Source: Buddleja alternifolia
Lineage: Eukaryota > Streptophyta > Magnoliopsida > Lamiales > Scrophulariaceae
Reading direction: 5' to 3'
Length of the DNA: 64,000 nucleotides
NCBI GenBank assembly: GCA_019426215.1
Contig: CM033403.1
Span: 3,177,001-3,241,000 of the forward strand
Shown: one piece after another, positions 1 to 11,833 of the stretch
Numbering within the stretch: position 1 is the first letter of the stretch
Layout: every line of letters starts with the position of its first letter
Notes under the pieces: generated by a model
What the model saw: the letters and a program-made list of their open reading frames with translations, nothing else
What the model was told of the DNA's origin: nothing
Database searches by the model: none
Translations under genes and position numbers: made by a program

Positions 1-1929
1 GGCAACCAGTATACTTTTCAAGACTTGGTCAACGCTCCTCATCTCTTTAGCATAGGCATGCATGACAAGAAGCGTCAATTTGCCAAGTACTTCCTGGAGA
101 AGCGTGAACAGCAAGTAGGGCCAATTGCTAAGTTACCAGAAGTTCGCCGACAAATGGAGAAATATTTGCGCCAAGCATTGTACAGACTTACAACAACTCC
201 TCTATGCTTCAATAGCGAAGTGTCAACCAGTGCAACTAAAGCAGTTTCAGATATTTCTATCACTCCCAGCCACTGTGATGACAATTTAAACCTGATGGTG
301 AAGATCATGTCTCCTATCTCTCATTTCGACAAAATCTTAACAGCCAATCTGCGACAATGGAACGTCTCCGTGATCAGATTCTTTTAAGGATATCCACTGC
401 TCCCTTCCATCAGAAAGAAAGTACAAGAACATTATGAGTTTGTCCTTTCATTGCTGGAATGGAATCAAGGCATTGCTAAAGCCATCTATCCATACTTGGA
501 AGAATACTACAGAGCATATGTGCCTGAAACTTAACGTTTTCAACGTCTTCCAACAGATAAGATAATTGCTTTTTCCTCGCATTACTGCCTAGACATGTTC
601 TTTTCGATTTGTCAAGCACCGTCCAGAATCTTCCCGAACCATCTGTTGGATATCTTGGGTCCCATGTATATCAGGGCCATGGATAGTCCACTTCGGACAC
701 TCATTCAAGGTACTTACCTTCCACTTCAGCATATAAATGAACTTATTGAGAGTGCTTCAAATGTCTATGCAAATGAACCTTTAGCCAGGTTGAACTTCCA
801 ATTCACTGACTTTCATCAAGAGGAGTCAGCGCTTGAGGAAGTGCCTGTGGTAGAATCTGCACCTGAAGCGGCAACTACTTCTGAGCGTACAGAGGAATAA
901 GAACATACGTCCCCTCCAGAGGCGATTCCTGACGCTTTTGTTCCTGCTGTTTCTGATGATGTTCTTCCGATTGAAATACAAGGCACAATATTTGATCCAG
1001 CACATCAACCAGATCTTGCATCTCTTAAGACCTCATCTAGATTCAAGCGACCAGCTTCTCAAGCGGTTCCTTCTACTGCTGACCAAGCGTTTATTCCTTT
1101 GCTGAAATCCGTTTTGGAGGAAGTAAGTGATCATGCCACTCAGAATGCTGAAGCTCTCCACTGGATCAAGACTGGTCTCGCAAAGATTGAATCTCAGAAT
1201 ATGGATGCTCAAATTGCCCATATGCGCGGAGCTGCTAAAACTACTATGGCTGAAAATCTTCAAACGCTTTAGGAGATGGCTGATGCTAATCGAGCTAATC
1301 AGATAGCCATGAAGGAGCATTTTGACAAGCGTCTTGACACCTTAGAGGCCTCTATGGCTCAGATTGTTTCTCAAGCCAGTCTTCTAACAGAGCACCTAAT
1401 GCAGACTGATGATGGCAATAAGGGGGAAGAGAAGAGGAAAGAATCTAGTTCAAGAGCTCAGGATCCTCCGCCGCCGTCAAAACGCCAAGTAACACTCCCT
1501 CCTCCTCCACCGCCGAATAGAGAACTAAGATATCCATCTTAGATAGCAGCTTCTAGAGCGCCCAGCAGAACGACATGGTTTTCTCCAATAGCATTCTATG
1601 CTAATTTGCTTGTGCCTTCTCAAGCAAGGCTTCAACAGTTTGACATTCCTATTGAACGAGCGCCTCTTCCAGAGCCTACTGATCCGAAGATCATAGCTAA
1701 AGAATAGAAGAAGTCAAAATTCAATCAAGCATTCAGGATATGTCTAAGGCACATGCGCATTGATCCAAGTGAATGGAATAGACGCTATGTAGCTTATCAG
1801 AAGAGACAAACGCATGAGAACAAAATCATAGACAAAGATCATGCAGCAATGATTGCCCTTGAAGAAAAGTTGTCTGAAGCGATCAAGGCTGAGATGATTA
1901 GTAGATACACTGCTGGATCAGAACATTAA
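1..1929 (+). pseudogene. Env-like third ORF of an old Copia element, 3' part, nonsense-broken
   Basis: This is the C-terminal part of the extra ORF that lies downstream of pol in this Copia family; its N-terminus is beyond the window edge. It aligns with the 14.8-17.1 kb part of the younger copy: the same HDKKRQFAKY block near the start, IFDPAHQ near codon 330, a middle section that looks coiled-coil, a proline-rich stretch near codon 500 and the terminal RICLR...DPSEW block. The reading frame stays in frame 1 from base 1 to the TAA at 1927-1929. It is broken only by nonsense codons, at about 385, 532, 898, 1270, 1540 and 1705. No frameshift is seen over 1.9 kb. Function is unknown; such ORFs are called env-like by position in Sireviruses and resemble plant-transposon-protein domains. 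The family assignment is firm, the function is not. Confidence 0.85.
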
Positions 1930-2158
1930 GAATATCTGCTTTACATTATCTATATTCTTGTCTTTTCTATATGTTTTGTTTAGTTGTAAAATGTTTGTAC
2001 TTTCATCGATATATATAAAGTGCATTTTCAGCTGAAACATCTCGTTGAAGCTTAACTAACTTTAACTAACCTTAACTAACCAAAGCTAACTTTTATTTTG
2101 GTTGTCTAACTCTTGAACTATAAAAGAATGAGTATTGCCATCATCAAAAGGGGGAAAT
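1930..2158 (+). other. 3' UTR and polypurine tract of the old Copia element
   Basis: Non-coding stretch between the env-like stop and the 3' LTR. It ends in an AAAAGGGGG polypurine tract (about 2146-2154), which primes plus-strand DNA synthesis in LTR retrotransposons. The region aligns with 17111-17342 of the younger element. Confidence 0.8.
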
Positions 2159-3206
2159 TCTTAGGAATTTCATGTTTGATGTTTTAATGATGACAATTAG
2201 GATTTTATATTAAAGCCCAAAAACAATGTAAGTATAAGCTTTCATAGAATAAATGTATAAGCATCTGAAAGCTTATTTATTTTACTAAGCTTGTAATTTT
2301 TATCTTTATAGACTTTAGACTAAGTATGTGATACCAAATCACTAATAGAGTTCTGAGTGAGTCTATTAAGTGATGAAGTTGAAGATCAGGGTCTGGAATT
2401 CAAGATAAGATAAGGACTTGTCTTAAGCGTCCGTCAAGAGCTTAAGGACAGTTTCCGAGTTTTTAGCATCAAGCTCTCAAGCGTTCAGCATTCAGATTTA
2501 CCTGAAGATTAAACCCAAGTTATAAAGGACTTAAATGCAATCATTAACGGATATTTATTTCCAACGAAAATAAATTCGGAATGCATTGAAAGCTGGATAA
2601 GTGCTATAAAATATACGCACTATAACTTATAGGCAAGCCACATTTTTGACAAGACAGTCGGATTTAGGAAACCAAGAACATGCCTGACCATTTTAAATAG
2701 CCAAAAATAAGGAATGTCAGAAATAAGGAATGTTTCGAGAGACGTGCTCCTAATTGTGTCCAACGGACATATTCCAAGAACCAATAAATAGTCTCTCAGC
2801 AAAAACCCTAAAATACAGTTATATACAACGAAGATATAAAAGTGAAAAAGATAATTTTTCTATATACACTACTACAGAAATTACCTATTACAGCGGTTTT
2901 TTTTTGCCAATTACAGCGATTTTAACCGCTGTAATTGGTTCAGGCCAATTACAGCGGTTATTTTATACCTATTACAGCGGTTACACAAATAACCCCTATT
3001 AAAAAAAAATTATTTTTCCAGGGCCTATTAAAGCGGTTTTGGAAAAAACAGCTATAATTGTGTAGACTATTACAGCGGTTTTTTCCAAAACCGCTTTCAT
3101 AGGCCCCGGAAAAATAAAAAAAAAACATTTGACTAAGTTGGAATGACACAAAATTCCAATGGTCATAGAGAAACGGCATTCCAAACAAAACGCAAGGTAA
3201 AACCTT

Positions 3207-3343
3207 GCGATCTCGTGATTTTAGCCTTTTGAGATCGTTTAAGGCCTCAAATTTCCATTTTATTACAAAAATACCATATTTTCGTAATAAAACGCAAATT
3301 TGAGGCCTTAAACGATCTCAAATGGCTAAAATTCCGAGATCGC
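3207..3343. repeat. Internal palindrome of the CACTA element
   Basis: Two 48-bp arms (3207-3254 and 3296-3343), with only about three mismatches, flank a 41-bp AT-rich loop. The arms contain GAGATCGTTTAAGGCCTCAA and its complement. Confidence 0.85.
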
Positions 3344-3449
3344 ATGACTCTGTCATGCGTTTTGTTTAGAATAACGTTTCCCTATGACTATATGAATTTC
3401 GAGTCATTTCAATACCGCAAAATTTCAACCGAGAAATATTTTCGTAAAT

Positions 3450-3800
3450 ACACAAATATACATACACCCATCAACATATACACAAATATACATACACCCA
3501 TCCACACATACACAAATATACATACACCCATCCACACATACACAAATATACATACACCCATGAACATATACACAAATATACGTACACCCATCAACATATA
3601 CTCAAATATACATACACCCATCCACATATACACAATATACATACGCCCATCAACATATACGCAAATATACACAAACTCATCCACATATACACAAATATAC
3701 ATACACCCGCACATACACAAATATACACATATACACAAAATAAATACACCCACACATACACAAATAAACATACACCCACACATATACACTTATACAAATA
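3450..3800. repeat. Minisatellite, about 30-bp unit
   Basis: Tandem units of the type ACACAAATATACATACACCC followed by ATCMACATAT, repeated about ten times and decaying toward the right end into shorter units. The long periodic reading frames across it are a by-product of the repeat and not genes. Confidence 0.9.
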
Positions 3801-4749
3801 TACATGTATATATATATATAGAGGGAAGGAGAGAGAAAGAGAGAGAAAGAGAAGAAGCTTACTATCGTGGTGGTGGTGGCGGCGGCGGCGGCAAGTGGTG
3901 GTAGCGGTGGCGCCGATAAGTGGTGGTGGTGTCGAGCTTTTTGGGGGGAGGGGGGATCAAGAGAGAGAGAGGCCGAGAATAGGGAGAGAAGCTGAAATGG
4001 GTTTTAAATTTTGAGATTGGGAGAGAGAAGCGGGAAGATAAAAATATTTCAAATTTTTTCGTACATGGCCTATTACAGCGGTTTTTTTTAAAAACCCCTG
4101 TAATAGGTTTTAATTTTTTTTTATTTTTTTTTGTAGCTGCCTTTTACAGCGGTTCAGTAGTGAACCGCTGTAAAAGGCCTATTACAGCGGTTCTTTATTA
4201 CAGCGGTTCATGAAAGAACCGCTGTAATAGGTGCCGCGTATTACCTATTACAGCGGTTCTTTCACGAACCGCTGTAATAGCCCCCTCCGTTCAGCGGTTT
4301 TTTGAAAAACCGCTGTAATTGGGGCGCTGTAATAGGCTCTTTTTGTAGTAGTGATAGAAAAATATACAAAAAGACACAGGGAAAAGGGTCCAAACTTTGC
4401 TGAAAGAAAAACTTACAAATTCTATAGCCAAAATCCTTTCAAGCTTTTCATAACCATTCCAAAGACAGTCACCAATATCTCAAACATCTTTTTAGAAGAA
4501 CCCTACACTATTATTGAAATATTTTAAGTTGTTTGAACTTCCCAAAATAAACAAACCCGTGACAAAAACCTTCAACATCTTTCATCTGAGTGAGAAAGTG
4601 TGTTGATTTAAAGCAGTACTTTTGTGTAATGTTCAAGAAGATCTTTATTCAAGATCAGTGGAATACTTGCATTATTTCTGGGTGAAAGAAGCAACAAGAT
4701 AGAAGTGTCTTGTAGCAGAAATTTGTGTGATCAAGGAGCTCAAGCCATC

Positions 4750-6284
4750 TGTTAGGAATTTCATGTTAGATGTTTTGATGATGACAATTAGGACTTTGTG
4801 TTAGACCCTAAAATATGTAAGTTTGATTTTAGTAGAAAATTTGTATAAGCTTTGAAGCGTTAGTTTTGTAATAGGCTTATTAGGCTTTGTTTTATTTTAC
4901 TTTAGATTGTTAGGCTAACTAGTCTAAGGTTGAGCGTCTGATAATTTCTGAGTGAGTTTATCAGTGGTAAAGTTCGAAGACACAAGCGCCTGAATTCTGA
5001 AAGAAGATAAAAGTCTCCAAGCGTCCAATTGACCAGCTACATCAAGCGTTTCCTTATGGGACAAAAGTAATTTCACCTGAATTTATTTCTAAGACCAGAA
5101 GGAGTTTAATGCAAATATTCTCAAAGCATTAACTACCAACGGGTATTTAATTCAAATGCATTAAATGTTGATAAGAGCATTAAATGTGATAAGCACTTTC
5201 AGACGTACGGAGAAGCCACCCTATTGGACTGTCAACTATCTCAGACTGCAGCACCAACTTTTGTGCAGCAGATTTTCAGGAAAAAGGACAAAAGTTGTTC
5301 ACTCGCGGAAGTGGGAGACACGCGCCTGTGCATGTGTCAAACGAACACTTTCTCCAAGAATGCCTATAAATAGGACTTCAACAACAAGCCAAACACAACA
5401 ATTAATCTTCAAGTCGAATTGCTGTAGCATTGAAGTCTCATTCCTTAAACTCTCAGAAAAGCCAGAATATTCAAGAAAACATTCCCTCTGCTTTTCTTCA
5501 ATCCTGAGACAATCAACAAATATCTCAAACATTCTTTTCGAAGAAACCACTTTCCTACTGAGATATTTCCAAGTTGTTTGAACTTCATCAAAATCAAACA
5601 AACCGTTTTAGAAAAACCCATCCAAGCCTCACGATCTGTGTGAAGTCGAAGTTGGATACTTGCATCATTTCTTGGTGAAAGAAGCAAGGAGATTGAAGTG
5701 ATTTGGAGCAGAAATCTGTGTGATCAAGGAGCTCAAGTCATCAACATCTATCTCTCTCTATTGTGAAGAAGATTCTGTGTGATTCTTTGAGAATCACTTT
5801 AGTGAATTGCCTCCAAGTGTTCAAGGAGAAGAAGGACGTAGTCGGGATTACATCACCCAACGAACCTTACAAATATTGTGTTATTTACTTTTCAGTCAAT
5901 TCTTTCATATCATATCATTGCATAAATTGATTAAGTAAAACACAATCAAACGCTAAGCAACTAAGAAACTTCTGGTGACGCTAAAGCTTTCAAAAGAAGA
6001 CTAGAAAAATCATTCCATTGTGCTAACACTGATTAAAGAACTGAACGCTTAAACCCACTCGGTTAAAGTATTCAAATCTTGAAGTCTAACTTAACTCTCT
6101 AAAAACAGTCTTCATCAGACGCTTAACCTAAGCGTCCATATTTCTAAGTAAACGCTTAGTCAAGCGTTCACATTTCAAGCGTTCAAAACCATTTTAATAC
6201 GAAACCTTTTTGAAGTCGAAAAAGACTTCAGGGTCTATTCAACCCCCCATTCTAGACCCTTTCATATGCCACTTAGGACCAACA
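4750..6284 (+). repeat. 5' LTR of the env-like Copia element
   Basis: Begins TGTTAGGAATTTC and ends GGACCAACA; the terminal TGTT and AACA form a short inverted repeat. It is the same length as the 3' LTR (17343-18877) and carries the promoter and polyadenylation signals of the element. Both LTRs contain short open frames on both strands (for example 5299-5601) that are incidental. Confidence 0.95.
5365..5373 (+). promoter_or_regulatory. TATA box of the 5' LTR
   Basis: TATAAATAG in the context GCCTATAAATAGGAC, about 616 bp into the LTR. The same site occurs in the 3' LTR at 17958. It is the best core-promoter candidate, so U3 would be about 640 bp. Confidence 0.75.
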
Positions 6285-6286
6285 AG

Positions 6287-6298
6287 TGGTATCAGAGC
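6287..6298 (+). other. Primer binding site, initiator tRNA-Met
   Basis: TGGTATCAGAGC lies two bases after the end of the 5' LTR and is the standard plant Copia site complementary to the 3' end of initiator tRNA-Met. Confidence 0.95.
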
Positions 6299-6378
6299 GG
6301 TTAAAGTTGAGACTTGAAAAAAAAATCTCCAAGCATAACTGCTTGTTTAGATCCTATTTCAAAAAAAAAAAAAAATTT

Positions 6379-8592
6379 ATGGCATTTGCTAAAGTTCCCA
6401 AACTGACTGAATCAAATTATGACACATGGAAAGTCAAAGCATTTACATATCTCTGTTCATGTGATGATGACATGTGCGATATCATTTCAGATGGGCCAAT
6501 CAAAATATATAAAGTTATCACGAGAGCGTCTGGAGCCACAGAAGAAACTCCAGACGGTTACGCTGACAAACCAAAACAAGAATGGTCTCCAGACGAGCGC
6601 CGAAGAGCAAATTTGGACAATGTCGGACGAAATGTTCTGTATACAGCTATCGGTGACAATGATAATCTTTTCAACAAGATTAAGTCATGTAAAACAACTA
6701 AGGAAATCTAGGATAAGTTAGCCATGATTTGTGGTGGCTCAGCTCAGATTAAAGAGAACAAACTTTCCATTGCCAAGGAAAAGTTTAATGGATTTAAGAT
6801 GCTACCCAATGAAACGTTAGAGCAATTGGATATAAGATTTACAGCTCTAGTTACAGAACTTACATCGTTGGGAATGGATTTACAGAACCGAGAAATGGTG
6901 GTCAAAATCTTTAGAAGCTTACCAAATAAATTCTTGATGAAGACAACCGCTATGAGAGAATCAAATATGCTGGATCTTCTAACTCCAGAAGACGCCTTTT
7001 CAGGACTAAAAGCATTTGAGTTTGAGTTGAATTCTGCCAGTGATATTGTGAGTAGTCTAGTGATTGAATCTGGAGCGCTTATTGCATCAATGAAGGGCAA
7101 ATCGGGTAATAAAGGAAAGAATTCAGATATCAATGAGGAAGAAGAGTTGGCTTTACTGAATAGATTCAGGAAGTTCTTGAGATATGAAAAGAAAGGAAAA
7201 GGTTTCAATAATCAAGGACAAAGTTCATATCAAGCGCCCACTCCAGTACAACAACAGTACCAAGCGCCTCAGTATTCTACTCCTTCACCCCAAGCGCCTG
7301 TTCAATATCAAGCGTCTACTCAAAATCTCTCAGCACCCGTGGTCTCAAAGTCACACACTGCAAGGTTATCAAATGAATAAAAGATGAAAACTAATCTTTG
7401 TTATAATTGCAGGAAACCAGGGCACTACCAGGTAAATTGCCCTTATCCAAATGTATCCAAGCCCTCAAGGCAGGATTATGTGGATAGAAACCAATTCAGG
7501 AGCAACCTTCGTCAACAAGGTTTGCTAGCGGAATCAGAACCAGCGTCCGCACCTGAAGATTTGGAGTCTTCGGAAGAGAGCAGTGATGATGATGAGCTAG
7601 TGGATGACTCATCGCTTATTTGTCTCATGGCTAGAGATGATGAAGCATCTCTTGAGGTGAACACTGAATTATCTATTCCTCTCTCTTATGAAGAACTACT
7701 TGACAAAGTCAAAGAATATTATAAAGATTGTCAAGATGCCGACAAAGTATATCAAACTCACTACGATATTATCTCATCGCTTACAAGTGATAAAGTAACA
7801 TTCAAAGCAGAGTTGAAAATTCAGCAACAATGCATTGGGAAGAACCAATCGCTTGAAAGTGAGATTACCCAATTGAAAAGTGATCTTGATATAATAGTCA
7901 AGAGAGAAGCTGAGCTGATGGCTAGACTTGCCAGGTCAGAACAACTCGTCTCATCGTTGTCCAAAGCATCTAGAAAGCTCGACAATGTGACTAAAATAAC
8001 AAGGTTATTTGGAGAAAAGACCGGTTTAGGATGCAATAAATTCGGTAAACAACCAAACAAACCTAATGTTACGGCAAACAACAAAGGAAAGGGTGTTTTC
8101 TTTGTTGAGAAAGGTTCACAAGGTCAAAAGCAAAATGAACCAAGCGACAAAGGTACGAGGCCAAATGAGAAAGCCAAAGCTGACTCAGGCAAGGGAAAGG
8201 CGAAAGCAAATGATTCACAAAGAAAGATTCATCCAAACGCTCAAAAGGCCAAGGGTAAACCTAACCACTGTGAATCAAGCGCTAAGCGTCCAGCACCAAA
8301 AGTGCAACCCAAGCCAGCGCCAAGGAAATACCAGCGTCAATATCCACAAAGATCTAGATCATATTATCGCTACTATGATGATTATGATTATGACTATGAT
8401 TATGATTGTTATTATAATCAAGGATATTATTATACACCCAAAAAGCACACACAACACAATAAGAAACCCAAAAAGGCCAATATTCCTACAATGAAGACTA
8501 GGCAAATATGGGTTCCTAAAGTTCTAATTCAAACTGACAATGATACCAATGTTAAAGGACCCAAGCAACAATGGGTACCTAAACAAAAATAG
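6379..8592 (+). pseudogene. gag of the env-like Copia element
   Basis: Capsid/nucleocapsid protein that packages element RNA. The ATG at 6379 follows an A-rich leader and gives a product starting MAFAKVPKLTESNYDTWK, the usual Copia gag opening. The frame is kept to 8592 but has in-frame stops at 6709 (TAG, where most relatives have Trp in the WDKL motif) and 7378 (TAA). A zinc knuckle, CYNCRKPGHYQVNC (CX2CX4HX4C), is at 7396-7437. The C-terminal part is basic with a Tyr/Asp-rich run (about 8370-8440) and ends WVPKQK before TAG at 8590. A further TGA at 8605 separates it from the protease in the same frame. Whether the 8590 stop is an original gag terminator or a later mutation cannot be told from one copy. 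Confidence 0.9.
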
Positions 8593-8607
8593 AACTTCCC
8601 TTCTTGA

Positions 8608-9873
8608 GTGCAGGTACCTAGAGCTAGAGTCGATACATCTGTTTGGTACTTCGATAATGGATCGTCAAGGCACATGACTGGTTTCAAGGATCTTCTGATC
8701 AACTATCGAGCTGCCAATGGTCCTCAGGTTGTATTTGTTGACAACTCCAAAGGTAAAACCAAAGGTATAGGTACTGTGCATAGGGGGAACATCATGATAA
8801 GTGATGTTTACTATGTTGAGGGTCTGAAGCACAATTTATTAAGCATAAGTCAATTTTGTGATAAAGACTTTGAATTCATATTCTCAAGTGACTATTGCTA
8901 TATAAATGACGCTAAGACTAAGTCTACTAAATTGAAAGGAAAAAGAACTAACAACGTATATTTGGTAGATTGGGGTTCGACACTTGATAACAACCCAACA
9001 TGCTTTGTTGCTAAAAATGAATCTAAAAAGGGTTGGTTATGGCATAGAAAAATGAACCACATCAACTTTAAAACAATCTCTCAGCTTATAAGTCAAAATC
9101 TTGTAGAGGGATTACAAAATGGACCATTTCACAAGGATCGCCTTTGTGACGCTTGTCAAATGGGTAAACAAGTTAAGTCATCGTTCAAGAGAAAACCTCA
9201 TCTATCTACCTCTAGAATACTTGAACTACTTCACATGGATCTGTTTGGACCTGTTCAAACAACCAGTGTAAGCGGTAAAAAGTATACTTTGGTGATAGTA
9301 GATGATTTCTCTCGATTTACTTGGGTGGAATTTCTATCATCCAAAGATGAAACATGTGACAAGTTAACAATGCTTATTCGACAACTTCAAACATTGAAAG
9401 ATCTTAAAGTTGCAAGAATAAGAAGTGATCATGGTATTGAGTTTTCTAACAAGATTGTTGAGAAGTTTTGTGCAGAAAATGGAATACATCATGAGTATTC
9501 AGCTCCCAGAACTCCCCAACAGAATGGTGTTGCTGAGCGCCGGAACAGAACGCTAAAGGAAGCCGCTAGGACAATGTTAGCAGAATCCAAGCTTGCTCCT
9601 AGATTTTGGGCCGAAGCGATCAACACTGCGTGTTACACTCAAAACCGTTGCATGATCAACAAGCAGCATGGGAAAACTCCATATGAACTATCGAAGGGAC
9701 GTAAGCCAAATGTCTCATATTTTCACGTCTTTGGTTCTAAGTGCTTTATTCATAATAATGGATCCCAAAGCCTAAAAACATTTGATCCTAAAGCGGATGA
9801 GGGAATCTTTCTAGGCTACACCAAGAATGGGAAGAATTTTCCGCATCCTAAACAAGGGCAAATCGAAGGTTGA
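8608..9873 (+). pseudogene. Protease and integrase domains of the env-like Copia pol
   Basis: The frame continues from gag. Protease: the active-site region reads FDNGSSRHMTG, with Asn in place of the usual Ser/Thr of D-S/T-G, so catalysis is doubtful. Integrase: a zinc-binding HHCC module (WHRKMNH ... CDACQMGK) is followed by the DDE core, with HMDLFGP carrying the first Asp, RSDHGIEFS the second and NGVAERRNR the Glu. The C-terminal FLGYTKNGK motif is present. The frame is lost by an indel near 9830, and coding resumes in another frame at 9827. The protein would cut the polyprotein and insert element cDNA in the nucleus. Domains are clear; it is inactive as written. Confidence 0.92.
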
Positions 9874-10933
9874 GGAATCTATTCATGTTGTTTTTGATGA
9901 TGCTAACCAAGAACCGAGTAAGGTTCATATAAATGATGTAGGAGTTGAAGATCTTTGTCATCAAGCGTCTAAGATTACTATTGATGAAGATACTGACGAC
10001 GATGATGAGATCTCAGTGCCACCTCCTAAGATTACTCGTGAGATTACTCTGGATAATTATATAAGAAATGCTGATGATCATGAAGAGAGTGATCATCAAG
10101 AGCAAACAAGGAATTGTGAATTTGAAGCGCCTACGCAAGAAGGTAGTCAAGCGTCTGATCCCCAAGCGCCTGTTCAATCTCTTAACCCCTTCCAACCAGA
10201 TAGACTATGGCTGCGAGATCATCCACCAGAGCAAATTATTGGAGATATTGAAGCACCTATTAGAACTAGAGCCGCTACATTCAATGAGGCTATGTTCGCA
10301 AGCTTTTTATCTCAGATGGAACCTAAGAAAGTGGATGAAGCGCTAAGTGATCCAAGTTGGATTGAAGCCATGCAAGAAGAACTTAATCAATTTGAGCGTA
10401 GTAAGGTTTGGACACTAGTACCAAGACCAACTCACCAAGGAGTCATTGGAACTAGATGCGTTTATAGAAACAAGATGGATGAGAATGGCATTGTAATAAA
10501 AAACAAGGCCAGACTCGTAGCTCAAGGATATTGCCAAGAAGAGGGCATTGACTTTGATGAGACATACGCTCCTATCGCCCGTCTTGAAGCAATCCGCATG
10601 TTTCTAGCGTATACAGCGTTTAACAAGTTTACAGTGTATCAAATGGACATGAAGAGTGCCTTCCTGAATGGTAAACTCCAAGAAGAAGTATATGTGGAGC
10701 AACCACCGGGATTCTTCAACTACCATGGTAAGGGTATGGTGTACAAGCTAGACAAAGCACTTTATGGGCTTAAGCAAGCACCCCGAGCATGGTATGACAC
10801 TCTCTCTATCTTTCTTATTGGTAAAGGCTTTTCAAAAGGCAGTGTTGATACAACGTTATTTAAAATTACCAATAACGAAGATATTCTCTTAGTCCAAATT
10901 TATGTTGATGATATCATATTTGGCTCTGTGTGA
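9827..10933 (+). pseudogene. Reverse transcriptase of the env-like Copia pol
   Basis: The frame-shifted continuation of pol. After an acidic linker come the Copia RT landmarks: [44 protein letters not shown] and the catalytic YVDD box at about 10901-10912. An indel near 10925, just after YVDDIIFGS, ends the frame, and the sequence continues in the frame of 10902. RT copies the packaged RNA into cDNA in the cytoplasmic particle. Confidence 0.93.
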
Positions 10934-11833
10934 GAAATTTTCGAAAATGATGCAAGAACAATTTGAAATGAGCATGATGGGTGAGTTAACTTTCTTCTTA
11001 GGATTACAAGTTAAACAACTCCCTAATGGAATATTTATTAACCAAGCTAAATATACGAGAGACATGATTAAGAAATTTGGTATGGAAAATACATCATATT
11101 CAAAAATTCCAATGAGCCAAACGCTTAAGTTAGATAAAGATGAAAGTGGAAAGAAAGTTGATATCACTAATTATAGAGGTATCATTGGATCACTTCTTTA
11201 TCTTACTGCCAGTAGACCTGATATCATGTTTTGGTATGCATGTGTGCACGATTTCAAGCTGATCCTAAAGAGTCACACTTAACTGCTGCCAAGAAAATCC
11301 TTAAATACCTAAAAGGCACACAAAATGTGGGCTTATGGTATCCTAGGGATTCTCCTTTTGAACTAATCGGTTACTCAGATGCAGATTTTGCAGGTTGCAA
11401 AATAGATCGTAAAAGTACTAGTGGTACTTGTCAATTTCTAGGTGATAGGTTAGTTTCATGGCATAGCAAGAAACAACAATCCATAGCTACCTCCACAGCC
11501 GAAGCTGAGTATGTAGCTGCAGGAAGTTGTTGTGCACAAGTTTTATGGATAAGGCAACAACTTAGAGATTATGGAACAATCCTAGGTCCAACCCTCATTC
11601 ATTGTGATAACCAAAGCGCTCTAGCCATGACTCAAAACCCTGTTCTTCATTCAAGAACCAAACACATTGACATTAGATACCATTTCCTTCGTGACCATGT
11701 TCAAAAGAAAGATATCTCCATGCATTTCATTGGAACTGACAAACAATTGGCAGATATCTTCACCAAAGCGCTCAACGAACAACGCTTTCTCACTTTGAGA
11801 AGTGAACTAGGTATGATTGATTTAAACGCCTAA
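10902..11833 (+). pseudogene. RT C-terminus and RNase H of the env-like Copia pol
   Basis: Coding resumes with [20 protein letters not shown] and MGELTFFLGLQ, runs to a third frame change near 11231 and continues to TAA at 11831. RNase H motifs are YSDADFAG, STAEAEY and the GTDKQLADIFTKAL tail typical of Copia. RNase H degrades the RNA template. The gag-pol path therefore carries four in-frame stops and three frameshifts in all. Confidence 0.92.

Larger units (their letters stand above)
2867..4353. mobile_element. Non-autonomous CACTA (En/Spm-type) DNA transposon
   Basis: The element begins CACTACTACAGAAA and ends TTTTTGTAGTAGTG, an inverted repeat with the diagnostic CACTA terminus. It is flanked by a 3-bp target duplication, ATA (2864-2866 and 4354-4356), the size this superfamily makes. 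Both ends carry many copies in both orientations of TTACAGCGGTT / AACCGCTGTAAT, which look like the subterminal repeats that bind CACTA transposases. No transposase ORF is present, so it must depend on an autonomous relative. The interior holds a 48-bp-arm palindrome (3207-3343), a minisatellite (about 3450-3800) and GA- and GGC/GGT-rich simple repeats (about 3820-3935). It sits inside the older Copia LTR, so it is younger than that LTR. Confidence 0.93.
2159..4749 (+). repeat. 3' LTR of the old Copia element, first segment
   Basis: The LTR starts TCTTAGGAATTTC, where the younger copies read TGTTAGGAATTTC, so the conserved TG has mutated to TC. It runs parallel to the younger LTR and is interrupted by the CACTA element at 2867-4353 and then at 4749 by the younger Copia element. 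Without those insertions the two segments (this one and 18883-19364) add up to about 1.58 kb, against 1,535 bp for the younger LTRs. Confidence 0.85.

Noticed and set aside
3344..3904. Open frames of 126-186 codons on both strands
   Set aside because: They are translations of a 30-bp minisatellite (period of 10 codons) and GA/GGC repeats inside a CACTA element.
5165..5687. ORFs on both strands in the Copia LTR, repeated at 17892-18280
   Set aside because: They recur only because the LTR is duplicated, show no domain and overlap on opposite strands across the LTR promoter.
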